A stretch of DNA of 64,000 bases, taken from contig JAUIFE010000011.1 in assembly GCA_030429565.1 (NCBI GenBank), positions 124,001 through 188,000 on the forward strand, in the 5' to 3' direction. Positions 50,535 to 58,410 of the stretch are shown piece after piece. The position numbers and the translations under genes are program-made. Each line of letters opens with the position of its first letter. Position 1 is the stretch's first letter. The notes under the pieces are model-generated. The model ran no database searches and was not told the DNA's origin. It worked only from the letters and a program-made list of their open reading frames with translations. The DNA is from Holophagae bacterium. Lineage in GTDB: Bacteria > Acidobacteriota > Holophagae > Acanthopleuribacterales > Acanthopleuribacteraceae.

Positions 50535-50610
50535 TCGCGAGTGGTGTTTCCTGAATCATGCATTGTGAATCATGATTTACGAAAAATATTTCATGTATCG
50601 CGAGTGGTGT
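50535..50610 (-). promoter_or_regulatory. Phased direct repeats before the HTH gene
   Basis: TCGCGAGTGGTGT occurs at 50535-50547 and again at 50598-50610, 63 bases apart, equal to six helical turns. Between them TGAATCATG is repeated at 50552-50560 and 50566-50574. The block starts 14 bases upstream of the regulator start codon, in AT-richer DNA. Binding by the regulator itself, with looping, is a reasonable guess. Confidence 0.55.
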
Positions 50611-50910
50611 CAAGACATAGCGTTGTCAATTTGTAGTCTTTTTTGCGGCGATCACGCCGGCTCTAGCAAAAATCGGCTTTCTCATGGCTGTTTCCGGCCG
50701 CACGGCATTTACTCGCTGTTTGTCCCCCTATAACCCGCACCATGGCCCTTATATCCGTCTCGCTCCGGCTGTCGAGAAACCTGGCCCCGATGGGGGAGCT
50801 TTGAACGGCCGCGTTTTGCTTGGGCTTGTTTTCGTGGCGTTGTTGGGGATGAGTGTTCGCATTTCACTGAGGACACCGCGTCGTGACTGAGTCGTTTGTG
50901 TTCGGCAAGT

Positions 50911-50951
50911 GAAACGAAACCCGCATTATGTGAAACGAAACCCGCATTAAC
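50911..50951. repeat. Tandem 21-base repeat, two copies
   Basis: GTGAAACGAAACCCGCATTA occurs at 50911-50930 and again, after one T, at 50932-50951, with no mismatch. No coding frame explains it. Confidence 0.8.
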
Positions 50952-51266
50952 TGATGTGACTCGGGCGCTACAGTGCACTGCGTTGTGATCTTTTTTGGGG
51001 GCGCCCTGCGCTGCGCTGTCGGTTCTTAATTGACGAGTGCGGTTTGCGCTTGTCCAGGATCGGGGATCGGGGTAGCGCCTCGTTGGCTTCGTCCAGTGTC
51101 TGCTTGGTGCCTGATTCCGAATAACACCGCAAATGTCGGCGAGCCATGGCGGCCGGTTCTTTGTCCTAGATATCAGCGCCGTCAAAACGATCCAGGGGCG
51201 ATGTTTTTGGTAGGCCGGAGGAAAACGGCCGTGCCCGATCGGTAAAAAGGAGATGTCGGCGCGTAC

Positions 51267-51299
51267 AAAAAAAGAGCGGCCCGAGATTGTCGGACCGCT
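51267..51299 (-). terminator. Orphan minus-strand terminator
   Basis: On the minus strand AGCGGTCCGA and TCGGGCCGCT form a 10-base stem with one mismatch, followed by CTTTTTTT. No convincing gene ends just before it; an unrecognised small RNA or a decayed gene from the 51300-51660 stretch could be its source. Confidence 0.6.
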
Positions 51300-52027
51300 G
51301 GATAGGAGGGTGTGCTAGCGGAAGAAATGGCGTTCATCGAGCGGGATGGTTGGTGGGTCCCGCTCGGCGGCGTCGCGGAGGGATGGGCTCCCCTCGGGAC
51401 GGTGCACCCGCCTGCCGTGCTTGCCTTGGTTATTGACCGTCGGCGGGGTTGGAGAACCGCGTGGCAGTCAACCGGCGCAAGGCGTTGTTGCGTCGCACGG
51501 TGGTGAGTGGCTTGCGTCGAAAATGACGCCGCGAACCATCTACCAGCCTTTGTCGCGGTATTGAATAGCAATCTCAATGCCGGCTTGGCGTCGCCTTGCG
51601 TCACCGTCATGCGTCTCGCTTGTCGACAACTTGTTAAAGTGGCGGTGTCATTCGATTTTTTGGTGACCCGCTGGGCATTTATTGAAGCCTTAAGCCCTGG
51701 TGCGGTCGGCCGATCCGGCGCCGTACCCGCATGGTTTTTATGGCAACGTCTTGTCGGCGCACCGTGATGCGACCGCTTTGTATCAAGCTGAGTAGACAGT
51801 CGTTTAGCTCGGAGACCAGGCTGTCAGGATGACGCAAAAGCGTGCTGTGGATCACCGAAGTGCGCTTTTTGCCGCTGTGCGACAAGCGCCGCCTGGCGGG
51901 AGTGGTGTGAACTTTCGCAGGAAAGCCGTTCTTTTTAAGAGGGTTATCTCTTGGTGTCGGGTCCGGGCGTCAATGTGCGCTGTTTGGATAGATTGAGAAA
52001 ATAGTGAAAATTTGAACCAGACAGGCG

Positions 52028-52033
52028 TATAAT
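52028..52033 (+). promoter_or_regulatory. Possible -10 box
   Basis: Perfect TATAAT, about 185 bases before the ATG at 52217, in AT-rich DNA. No good -35 is spaced correctly, so the call is weak. Confidence 0.3.
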
Positions 52034-52216
52034 TTGTCCAATCCTGCTCTTAAACGTCGGCCTCGGTAATGTCCTGCCCTTGCTTGTGATTCTTTTTGTG
52101 ATGCTTCATCACCATGCAGCGTGTTTGTGGACTCCGCGCCCTTTCCAGAACACACTTGATGTTGGTCGGCGGCTTCGGACGCTTTTACCTGGTCCTTCCG
52201 TTGCGAGAGGTAGGCA

Positions 52217-53038
52217 ATGGTTGTTTTTGAGAAGTTTTGGGTTCTTCTCCACCTTGGGAGCACTGTTTTCGTCACGGGATCGGCTCGTGGCCGTTTGGGT
52301 TCACGAACGGTTCCGTTTGGGCTTTGTCTGCTGTTGACGAGTTTTTTATTGACGACCCCGCAAAATGACGCGCCGGCGGCTGAGTTGACGGCTAACGAAG
52401 GAACGCACGCCGAACCGCCGCCACTACCGCAAAAAGTTGCGACCACGCCGGTTGCACAACGTGCCGAAATTGAACCCTTGCCCGCTTACTTGGTGCGACT
52501 CGAGGAGTGGCGTCGTCTGACACCGATCGAAGACGATTTCCATAACTCGGACTTGTTAGGTGAAACGGGGTATTGGTTTGCCGAGATGGGGGCCGCCGAC
52601 TTGAAGGGTTCCGTGAACCTGGAGGTCGCCGGCAGGCAAACCAACCCCCACCTACGCTTCGACTACGAGGTCGGCGGCGGCGGGTGGCAGTTTGCCTACG
52701 CGCAGTTGGCATTTTGGCGGCAAGCGGCGGTGCAGGGGGGCTCGCTCCATTTCCGTATCCGGGCCGATCAGCCGACGGCGATTGCGGTGCGGTTGATAGA
52801 CACCAAGTCGGCAGGTCACGGTGGTTGGGAGGCGCGGCTCAACGTCGACACTGCTTGGCGGGAGATTGTGTTGCCGCTGGATGAGCACCACTTCACTTGG
52901 CATCAAGACGAGTTGCCCAGTGGTTCTTTTGAGCACTGCATCACCCATCTCAAGGGGTTGCAGTGGACGGCGCGCACGGCTCAAAGCAAAGGCTCGCTCT
53001 TTCTTGACGACCTTGCCCTAAAGGCGGCGGTGCCCTAA
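52217..53038 (+). CDS. Secreted or anchored protein with jelly-roll binding domain
   Basis: 273 residues with AGAGG six bases before the ATG. The N-terminus has hydrophobic segments (VVFEKFWVLLHLGSTVF and FGLCLLLTSFLLTT), consistent with a long signal peptide or anchor. A Pro-rich linker leads to a domain of about 160 residues (DDFHNSDLLGETGYWFAEMG, SLHFRIRADQPTAIAVRL, WREIVLPLDEHHFTW, GSLFLDDLAL) resembling the CBM11/CIA30 galactose-binding fold. It probably binds carbohydrate at the cell envelope. It stops one base from the convergent unknown gene at 53040. Confidence 0.65.
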   Translation: MVVFEKFWVLLHLGSTVFVTGSARGRLGSRTVPFGLCLLLTSFLLTTPQNDAPAAELTANEGTHAEPPPLPQKVATTPVAQRAEIEPLPAYLVRLEEWRRLTPIEDDFHNSDLLGETGYWFAEMGAADLKGSVNLEVAGRQTNPHLRFDYEVGGGGWQFAYAQLAFWRQAAVQGGSLHFRIRADQPTAIAVRLIDTKSAGHGGWEARLNVDTAWREIVLPLDEHHFTWHQDELPSGSFEHCITHLKGLQWTARTAQSKGSLFLDDLALKAAVP

Positions 53039-53039
53039 C

Positions 53040-53810
53040 TTATTTTTCTTCATGCAAGCCCATCACCACTTCGCGGACACAGCCTAGGAAGTGCGTCTCG
53101 CTGGTGCCCAGGCGTTTTTTGATTTTATCGACGGCGCCGGGGTCGGGATACCACTGCGGGTACTGACTGCGGATGGTCAAAATCCAGTTGGTGGTGTTGT
53201 AGTGGTGAACCAGCGGGTAAAAAAGATCGGTTTCCAAACGCTGGATTTCGTCCATGACTTCGGGAAGTGAGCAGGAATAGAGCAGCGGTTGGCAGAACTG
53301 CATGAGGTAGTGAGCGACATCAACCATGGTCTGGTAAGGGTCGATCAGAAGCTGCTCGAGCAGCCGGCTCATGGCGTTGTCACCATCGGCATACATTTCG
53401 TAGTAGCTGCCCAGGCTTTCTAAGGTTTCCACCACAAAATCACACTCAACGCCTGCCTGAGAAAGTTTGCCGAGCAGGTAGAGATCGGAGGCACTGGCGT
53501 AGGCTTCGGCCAACAACGCGCTCTCGGGGTGGCGGCCGCCGCTGAGCTCGTCGACGGCTTGGTGGAGAGCGATGTGAACGACTTGATCGACGAAGATGCC
53601 TTCACCGTCGAGGTACTCGTGATATGCATGTGACTGCCACTCGAGGAGGTTGATGATGCGCGCGACGCCCTTGCTGTTGGGGAACGTGGTGAAACGGGTG
53701 CGATTGCGCTCGACGATCCCAACGGCGAGGTTAAACAAGGTCAGGTCGATACTTTCGTAAATGTCGCGATCGTAGATATCAATTTGGTCGAGAAATCGTT
53801 TGGGCACCAT
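53040..53810 (-). CDS. Unknown helical protein
   Basis: 256 residues from the ATG at 53810 with GAGGAT before it; the longer frame is unsupported. Not recognised. It is soluble and all-helical, with acidic patches (YDRDIYESIDLTLFNLAVG, HEYLDGEGIFVDQVVHIAL) and His residues spaced like a helical metal- or nucleotide-binding bundle, though no defined motif is seen. Its start lies 32 bases inside the end of the DUF2062 gene, implying coupled translation and joint function. Confidence 0.7.
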   Translation of the reverse strand: MVPKRFLDQIDIYDRDIYESIDLTLFNLAVGIVERNRTRFTTFPNSKGVARIINLLEWQSHAYHEYLDGEGIFVDQVVHIALHQAVDELSGGRHPESALLAEAYASASDLYLLGKLSQAGVECDFVVETLESLGSYYEMYADGDNAMSRLLEQLLIDPYQTMVDVAHYLMQFCQPLLYSCSLPEVMDEIQRLETDLFYPLVHHYNTTNWILTIRSQYPQWYPDPGAVDKIKKRLGTSETHFLGCVREVVMGLHEEK

Positions 53811-54402
53811 GATGCGGATCCTCTTCGTGGACGGTGTCGCCAGGGGCGTGGGGGTTCGCGGTCGATTCATGTTCGGGGCAGTCGCTATCACCATTATCGG
53901 TCGTCGCCGATTTTGATTGAACGGTTCCGAAGTAATTGTTGTGGCTGTGCACAAATTTGAGGGTGAGGTAATAGGAAAGCAGGGCCATCACGGTGGCCAT
54001 CACCCAGTGTCCCCAAAAGAAGGGCATGAAGAACTTCATGAAAAGGGGGCCGTTGATGTGCCAAAATTCGGGGCTGACTATATTAAAGAAGGTCAGCTCG
54101 TGCCATGGGAAGGCGCGAAAGTAATCCATGCTCTCAAGCGACCCATAGAGAATCAGGTCGCCGATGACGATGCCGCCAAGGTGGATGGGGATAAAGGTCC
54201 AGGGGTTGTGGACGAGAATGCCGACGATGACGACCATGGCGTTGAGGCGCCACCAGTGATTGAGAATGATGGCAATGACAAATTGCAGACCTGGTAGCGG
54301 GCTGAACGCCAGCGCGACACCGACCGCCATCGATAAAGCGGTAACCTTCGGACTTGTATCCGAGAGCAGCAACGCCTCTTTGGCTCGCGTAAAAATTTTC
54401 AT
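53779..54402 (-). CDS. DUF2062 family membrane protein
   Basis: 207 residues. The first residues give the DUF2062 pattern: SPKVTALSMAVGVALAFSPLPGLQFVIAIILN, then LVHNPWTFIPIHLGGIVIGDLIL, and two more helices near 125-150. The family occurs in many bacteria, sometimes fused to or near glycosyltransferases, with unknown function. The C-terminal tail (160-207) is hydrophilic with many His and Asp. The start at 54402 has only a weak ribosome site. It overlaps the next gene by 32 bases. Confidence 0.85.
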   Translation of the reverse strand: MKIFTRAKEALLLSDTSPKVTALSMAVGVALAFSPLPGLQFVIAIILNHWWRLNAMVVIVGILVHNPWTFIPIHLGGIVIGDLILYGSLESMDYFRAFPWHELTFFNIVSPEFWHINGPLFMKFFMPFFWGHWVMATVMALLSYYLTLKFVHSHNNYFGTVQSKSATTDNGDSDCPEHESTANPHAPGDTVHEEDPHHGAQTISRPN

Positions 54403-54740
54403 GTGACCGGCATCCGCCCTCGACGGTGAGAACTGTGACGGTGGCACCATCCGTCAAGTGCGGCAACCACCGAAAGCCGCCTTGGTTCAGGAGGGCGGCG
54501 TGGCAACGACGCCTGCGAGCGAGCCGTCGGCAACCGATCCATCATAGCAACTTATGATGAGCCCGGCTAGTCTACCCAGGGCTGCCCGCCCAAAAAGCTT
54601 TTGGGTTGTGAGCGGGGTTCAAAAAGTGGGCCGGCTCGCCCTAATGGGTGAAGCGTCTTTAGCATCTCTGATTTATAGATGTTGTGGATTTAAGTATTTG
54701 GTTTTGAAGTGTTTATTTGGTGTTTTCGAGTGCTGCTTTT
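54403..54740. other. Intergenic region, no gene seen
   Basis: About 340 bases between the DUF2062 gene (minus) and the box array before the Spy-like gene (plus). It must hold the DUF2062 promoter. No frame or RNA is supported. Confidence 0.5.
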
Positions 54741-54797
54741 GTAACAAATTGTTGCTGTTTTGTAACAGAATGTTGCGGGCTTGTAACAGTATGTAAC
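54741..54797 (+). promoter_or_regulatory. Three phased CpxR-like boxes
   Basis: GTAAC-N5-GTTGC occurs at 54741-54755 and 54762-54776, and GTAAC-N5-GTAAC at 54783-54797, exactly 21 bases apart. This resembles the CpxR site GTAAA-N5-GTAAA known from enterobacteria. It lies 200 bases before the first Spy-like gene, and the same box recurs before the second (55789). An OmpR-family response regulator is the likely binder; its gene is not in the window. Confidence 0.6.
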
Positions 54798-54996
54798 CTC
54801 GCTATGCGCCTTTGCAATTCTTTCGTCTACTGGTACAGACGCGGCGATTAACCGACACCTACGGCTCGGCCCTCTCGAAGCCCAAGCCCGGCTGACGCAG
54901 GTGTCTGGATTCGCGCTTCACCACGCCTCGACGCGATCGTCGCGTGTGCGTCTCCCAATCTTGGTTTCAAACCAGCTCGACTCCCCGGAGGTTCCC

Positions 54997-55647
54997 ATGC
55001 GAAACACTTTTTTTTCTTTGATCTCAGTTGCGTTGTTTTGTGCCGGCGCACTGTTTGCCCAACCGCCCCACGCCGGCTTTACCCCTAACGAAGACTTGCA
55101 CTACATCCGCGAACACATTCACGCCCAAAAAGCAGCCGAATTGGCCGGCGTGCTGGCGCTGACGGACACACAAGTCGCGGATTTGCGCGAGGCCCGCGCC
55201 GCCGCCGACCTGATTCGCGCCCAAAACGATCCCTTGATTGACGCCGCGGTGGAATCCTTAAACGTCGCCGCCGCCGAAATTCGCGCCTCGCTGGAAGCGG
55301 GCAACGAGCTTTCCGAAGCCCAAGGCGAGCAATTAAAAACCCTCAAACGGGCCGTTCACGAGGCGCACCACACCAAACACAGTGAAATGCGCGACGTGAT
55401 GGAAAGCCTGCGCGACTTTTTAAGCGACGGCCAGCGTGAAAACCTGCGGTCCTTTATGGAAGCGAACCGTCCCGAGCGTCCTGAAGGTGGCGTTGGCCCC
55501 GACGGCGATGCCGGCCCTGAGGGGCGTCGTGGCCGTGGTCCCGGTTTTGGGCGCGGTGGCGAGCGCGGCGGCCACGGCCCACGCGGCCCACGCGGCGGCA
55601 TTGCCAAAATCTTGCTCAGTGACGCCTTCTTGAATCAATACAACTAG
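54997..55647 (+). CDS. Spy/CpxP-like periplasmic protein 1
   Basis: 216 residues from the ATG at 54997 with GGAGG six bases upstream. The signal peptide is LISVALFCAGALFAQ. A helical region (35-155) has the LTxxQ-type repeat of the Spy/CpxP family (LALTDTQVADLREARAAADL, FLSDGQRENLRSFMEA). A Gly/Arg-rich tail (about 165-205) then leads to ILLSDAFLNQYN. Spy and CpxP are periplasmic stress chaperones and sensors. The CpxR-like boxes upstream fit a stress role. The paralogue at 55883 shares plan and end motif. Confidence 0.75.
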   Translation: MRNTFFSLISVALFCAGALFAQPPHAGFTPNEDLHYIREHIHAQKAAELAGVLALTDTQVADLREARAAADLIRAQNDPLIDAAVESLNVAAAEIRASLEAGNELSEAQGEQLKTLKRAVHEAHHTKHSEMRDVMESLRDFLSDGQRENLRSFMEANRPERPEGGVGPDGDAGPEGRRGRGPGFGRGGERGGHGPRGPRGGIAKILLSDAFLNQYN

Positions 55648-55759
55648 TTCTCGGGTCGTGTGGTGCAGTGGTTCCGCGCTTCTGCATCGCACGCTCAAAT
55701 CTCCTGCTAACGCACTATCCCTTGTCTCTCTGAACTTTCTCATCCTGAAGTTAGAGATT

Positions 55760-55788
55760 GGGTCCCTTGCGACGGGGACCCTTTTTTT
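55760..55788 (+). terminator. Terminator of the first Spy-like gene
   Basis: GGGTCCC (55760-55766) pairs with GGGACCC (55775-55781), followed by seven T. Its T-run touches the CpxR-like box at 55789, so the terminator and the second gene's control region share bases. Confidence 0.85.
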
Positions 55789-55803
55789 GTAACAGTTGGT
55801 AAC
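55789..55803 (+). promoter_or_regulatory. CpxR-like box before Spy-like gene 2
   Basis: GTAAC-AGTTG-GTAAC, exact match to the third box at 54783-54797 apart from the spacer. It lies 79 bases before the ATG at 55883. Confidence 0.55.
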
Positions 55804-55882
55804 AACGCTCGCGGGTCCTGGCGGCGCGCACTTTAATGAAAGGCGGTCACCCTCCTGGGCGACCGGTGTCGGAGTGATCACG

Positions 55883-56539
55883 ATGTCCATGTTCTTGGTT
55901 ATGAGTTTCTGGTTTGGTTCGTGTGGCTGGTTTCAACCACCGCCGGCACCGAACGACGATCTGGCCCTGATTCAAAAGCATCTTTTTGCCCAGCGTGCCG
56001 GTGAACTGGCCGACCTGTTGCAACTTTCACAAGCGCAACTGGCCGAGCTCAAAGCGGCGCGCGCCGCGCTGGATACCCTTGAGGGAGAACACCACGGCGG
56101 TATTGTTGCGGCCAAAGAGGCGCTTGACCGCAAAGCTGCTGCGGTTCGGCAAAGTCTGGACAGCGGTGGCGGCTTAGGCGAAGCAGACAAAGAAGCGCTG
56201 CGCCGCTTGCGCATGGAACACCACGAGGCGCACCGTGCGCTTCATAAAGCCAAGCGACCCATTATGAGGAGTTTACGAGGCTTACTCGACGAGAAGCAGG
56301 CTGCTGTCGCCGACGAATTTATCAACATGCACCAGCAGGACGTCGCACCACCGCCACCACCGCCGGGCATCGGCCCGCCGGAACACGGACGCCATGGTCC
56401 CGGTCGGGATCGCGGTGGCCTAGGCCCGCTCGGTCGCCGCCACGGTCATCCGCGACGCCCACACGGGCAAGACATGCGTGCCCGCCATGCGTTGGTTAAC
56501 CTGTTGCTCAGTGACGCCTTTTTAGCCAAATACCACTAA
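55883..56539 (+). CDS. Spy/CpxP-like periplasmic protein 2
   Basis: 218 residues from the ATG at 55883, eight bases after GGAG. The N-terminal hydrophobic stretch MFLVMSFWFGSCGW ends in a possible lipobox Cys, so it may be a lipoprotein. The helical core has LLQLSQAQLAELKAARAAL and LLDEKQAAVADEF, matching Spy/CpxP, and aligns with protein 1. A Pro/Gly/His/Arg-rich tail (about 175-200) precedes NLLLSDAFLAKYH, nearly the same end as protein 1. Tandem duplication with shared control is the simplest reading. Confidence 0.7.
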   Translation: MSMFLVMSFWFGSCGWFQPPPAPNDDLALIQKHLFAQRAGELADLLQLSQAQLAELKAARAALDTLEGEHHGGIVAAKEALDRKAAAVRQSLDSGGGLGEADKEALRRLRMEHHEAHRALHKAKRPIMRSLRGLLDEKQAAVADEFINMHQQDVAPPPPPPGIGPPEHGRHGPGRDRGGLGPLGRRHGHPRRPHGQDMRARHALVNLLLSDAFLAKYH

Positions 56540-56720
56540 AGCCGTGATTTGAGGCTGCGGCAGCATTGAAAACGCCTCGCGCACCTGGCTCTTTTTTCAA
56601 ACAATTTCGCTTCGGATGTTCGACCAACATCGCCAACACGTATCTCGTGCTGCAGTTAATGCGTTGACTTGACGCAACCCGCTTGTCCTTCTGATGATGT
56701 AGTTCTTCGGAGGCAGACGA

Positions 56721-56757
56721 CGCCCTCTCGGTGGATGGTAACCGAGGGGGCTTTTTT
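56721..56757 (+). terminator. Terminator after Spy-like gene 2
   Basis: GCCCTCTCGGT pairs with ACCGAGGGGGC (11 base pairs, one G-T) and is followed by TTTTTT. It lies about 180 bases after the stop; the 180 bases between carry no frame. Confidence 0.85.
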
Positions 56758-56772
56758 CAGATGAGCCAATAA

Positions 56773-56797
56773 AAAAGCCGGCACAAGGCCGGCTTTT
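56773..56797 (-). terminator. Terminator of the sucAB-lpd operon
   Basis: AAAAGCCGGC and GCCGGCTTTT form a perfect 10-base stem around a five-base loop; on the minus strand it ends in TTTTTT, 38 bases after the lpd stop. Confidence 0.9.
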
Positions 56798-56834
56798 GGT
56801 CGATCACGGACATCAAGCACGCATTGAGCGTGGC

Positions 56835-58238
56835 TTAGTTGTGGATCTGGCGTCCGTCAACGGCCATGGCCGCTTCTTTGACGGTTTCGCTTAAGGTTGG
56901 GTGCCCGTGGCAAGTGCGCGCGAGGTCCTCGGCACTACCCATGAACTCCATGACGACGGCGGCTTCCTGAATCAGTTCGGAAACGCTGGGGCCGACCATA
57001 TGGGCGCCCAGGAGGCGGTCGGTTTCCTTACAGGCCAAGAACTTAACAAATCCGTCTTGTTCATCGACGCAGCGTGCACGTGAGTTGGCGCGGAAAAAGA
57101 ATTTGCCGCTGTTGTACTCAATGCCTGCTTCCTTGAGCTCGTCTTCGGTTTTGCCGACCGAGGCGACTTCGGGCCAGGTATAGACCACGTTGGGAATGAT
57201 GTCGTAGTTGACATGGCCGGATTTGCCGGCGGCTTGTTCCGCGACGGCAATGCCTTCTTCTTCGGCTTTGTGGGCCAGCATGAGGCCGCCAATGACGTCA
57301 CCGATGGCGAAAACACCGGGCACCGAGGTGCGCCAGTGATCGTCAACGGGGATGTAGCCGCGTTTGTCGGTCTCAATGCCGATGTTTTCGAGGCCGAGCG
57401 CGTCGGTGTAAGGACGGCGACCAACGGCAACGAGTACCTTGTCGGCTTCGAGCACGATTTCACGGTCCTTTTTGTCTTTGGCTTTAACGATCAAACTGCC
57501 GTCGTCTGCGCGTTCTACGCCGGTGACGCCGGTGCTGAGGTTAAATTCCATGCCTTGTTTTTTGAGCACTTTGCGCATTTCTTTGCTGACGTCTTTATCC
57601 ATCGGTGGGAGGACGCGGTCCATGAACTCCACGACGGTGACTTTGGCGCCAAGGCGCAGCCATACGGAACCCATTTCCAGACCAATGACGCCGCCGCCGA
57701 CAACGACCAAGTGTTTCGGCACGGCTTCGAAGGCCAGTGCTTCGGTGCTGCTGACGATGTCTTTTTTGTCGTGCGGCAGAAAGGGCAGTTCGACGGGTTT
57801 ACTGCCGGTGGCGATCACAATGGTTTTGCCGGTAATGGTCTGGGTCTCGTCGCCGTTTTTGATGTTAAGCGTATTGGCGGAGGCGAAGCTACCGTGACCT
57901 TCGAAGTGCGTGATTTTATTCTTTTTCATCAAGCCGGCGATGCCGCCGGTGAGGTTTTCAACGACCTCATCTTTGCGCGTCATCATTTGAGCCAGGTTGA
58001 GTTTCAGGTCGCCAACCTCAATGCCGTGTTTGGCGAATTTGTGCTGGGCCTGGTGAAAGTGTTCGGAAGACTGGAGAAGCGCTTTCGAGGGAATACAGCC
58101 GACGTTGAGACAGGTACCGCCGAGTCTGCTGTACCGTTCGATGATGGCGGTTTTCAAACCGAGCTGGGCAGCGCGGATGGCGCAAACGTAGCCACCGGGA
58201 CCCGACCCGATGACGATGAAATCAAATTCTTGGGACAT
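56835..58238 (-). CDS. lpd: Dihydrolipoamide dehydrogenase (E3)
   Basis: 467 residues from the ATG at 58238 with GGAG before it. FAD site FIVIGSGPGGYVCAIRAAQ, redox cysteines Cys43 and Cys48 in GGTCLNVGCIPSK, NAD site VVVGGGVIGLEMGSV, the second FAD strand VFAIGDVIGGLML, and the His-Glu pair in ARTCHGHPTLSE are all present, so the enzyme should be active. It reoxidises dihydrolipoyl groups of the E2 subunit. Third gene of the 2-oxoglutarate dehydrogenase operon, 172 bases after sucB. It may also serve pyruvate dehydrogenase or glycine cleavage, as lpd does in many bacteria. Confidence 0.95.
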   Translation of the reverse strand: MSQEFDFIVIGSGPGGYVCAIRAAQLGLKTAIIERYSRLGGTCLNVGCIPSKALLQSSEHFHQAQHKFAKHGIEVGDLKLNLAQMMTRKDEVVENLTGGIAGLMKKNKITHFEGHGSFASANTLNIKNGDETQTITGKTIVIATGSKPVELPFLPHDKKDIVSSTEALAFEAVPKHLVVVGGGVIGLEMGSVWLRLGAKVTVVEFMDRVLPPMDKDVSKEMRKVLKKQGMEFNLSTGVTGVERADDGSLIVKAKDKKDREIVLEADKVLVAVGRRPYTDALGLENIGIETDKRGYIPVDDHWRTSVPGVFAIGDVIGGLMLAHKAEEEGIAVAEQAAGKSGHVNYDIIPNVVYTWPEVASVGKTEDELKEAGIEYNSGKFFFRANSRARCVDEQDGFVKFLACKETDRLLGAHMVGPSVSELIQEAAVVMEFMGSAEDLARTCHGHPTLSETVKEAAMAVDGRQIHN

Positions 58239-58410
58239 GGCGATCTCCGTATGTTGGGGTGGGTGGCGGCGCGGCGATAGGAAACAGGGAAGCGGTTGGG
58301 GGAAAGCGTCGCACACCAAAAACCGGGAACGCGCATACCGACGTCGGTACGCAGCGGAACCCGGTGATCAAGCCGGACCTGGTGGGGTCCGGCGGGTTGA
58401 ACAGGTTGCT

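Larger units (their letters stand above)
50611..52216. other. Gene-poor region of 1.6 kb
   Basis: No frame here has both a ribosome site and believable composition. It contains a tandem repeat (50911-50951), a minus-strand terminator without a clear gene (51267-51299), and TATAAT at 52028-52033 that may serve the gene at 52217. Confidence 0.5.

Noticed and set aside
50684..50890. 68-residue plus-strand frame with a hydrophobic stretch
   Set aside because: No ribosome site and no similarity; composition is typical of chance frames here.
51182..51610. 142-residue minus-strand frame
   Set aside because: It runs through the terminator at 51267-51299, so it cannot be the transcript that terminator ends.
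52080..52446. Frames overlapping the start of the gene at 52217
   Set aside because: They lack ribosome sites, and the 52217 frame alone continues into a recognisable domain.
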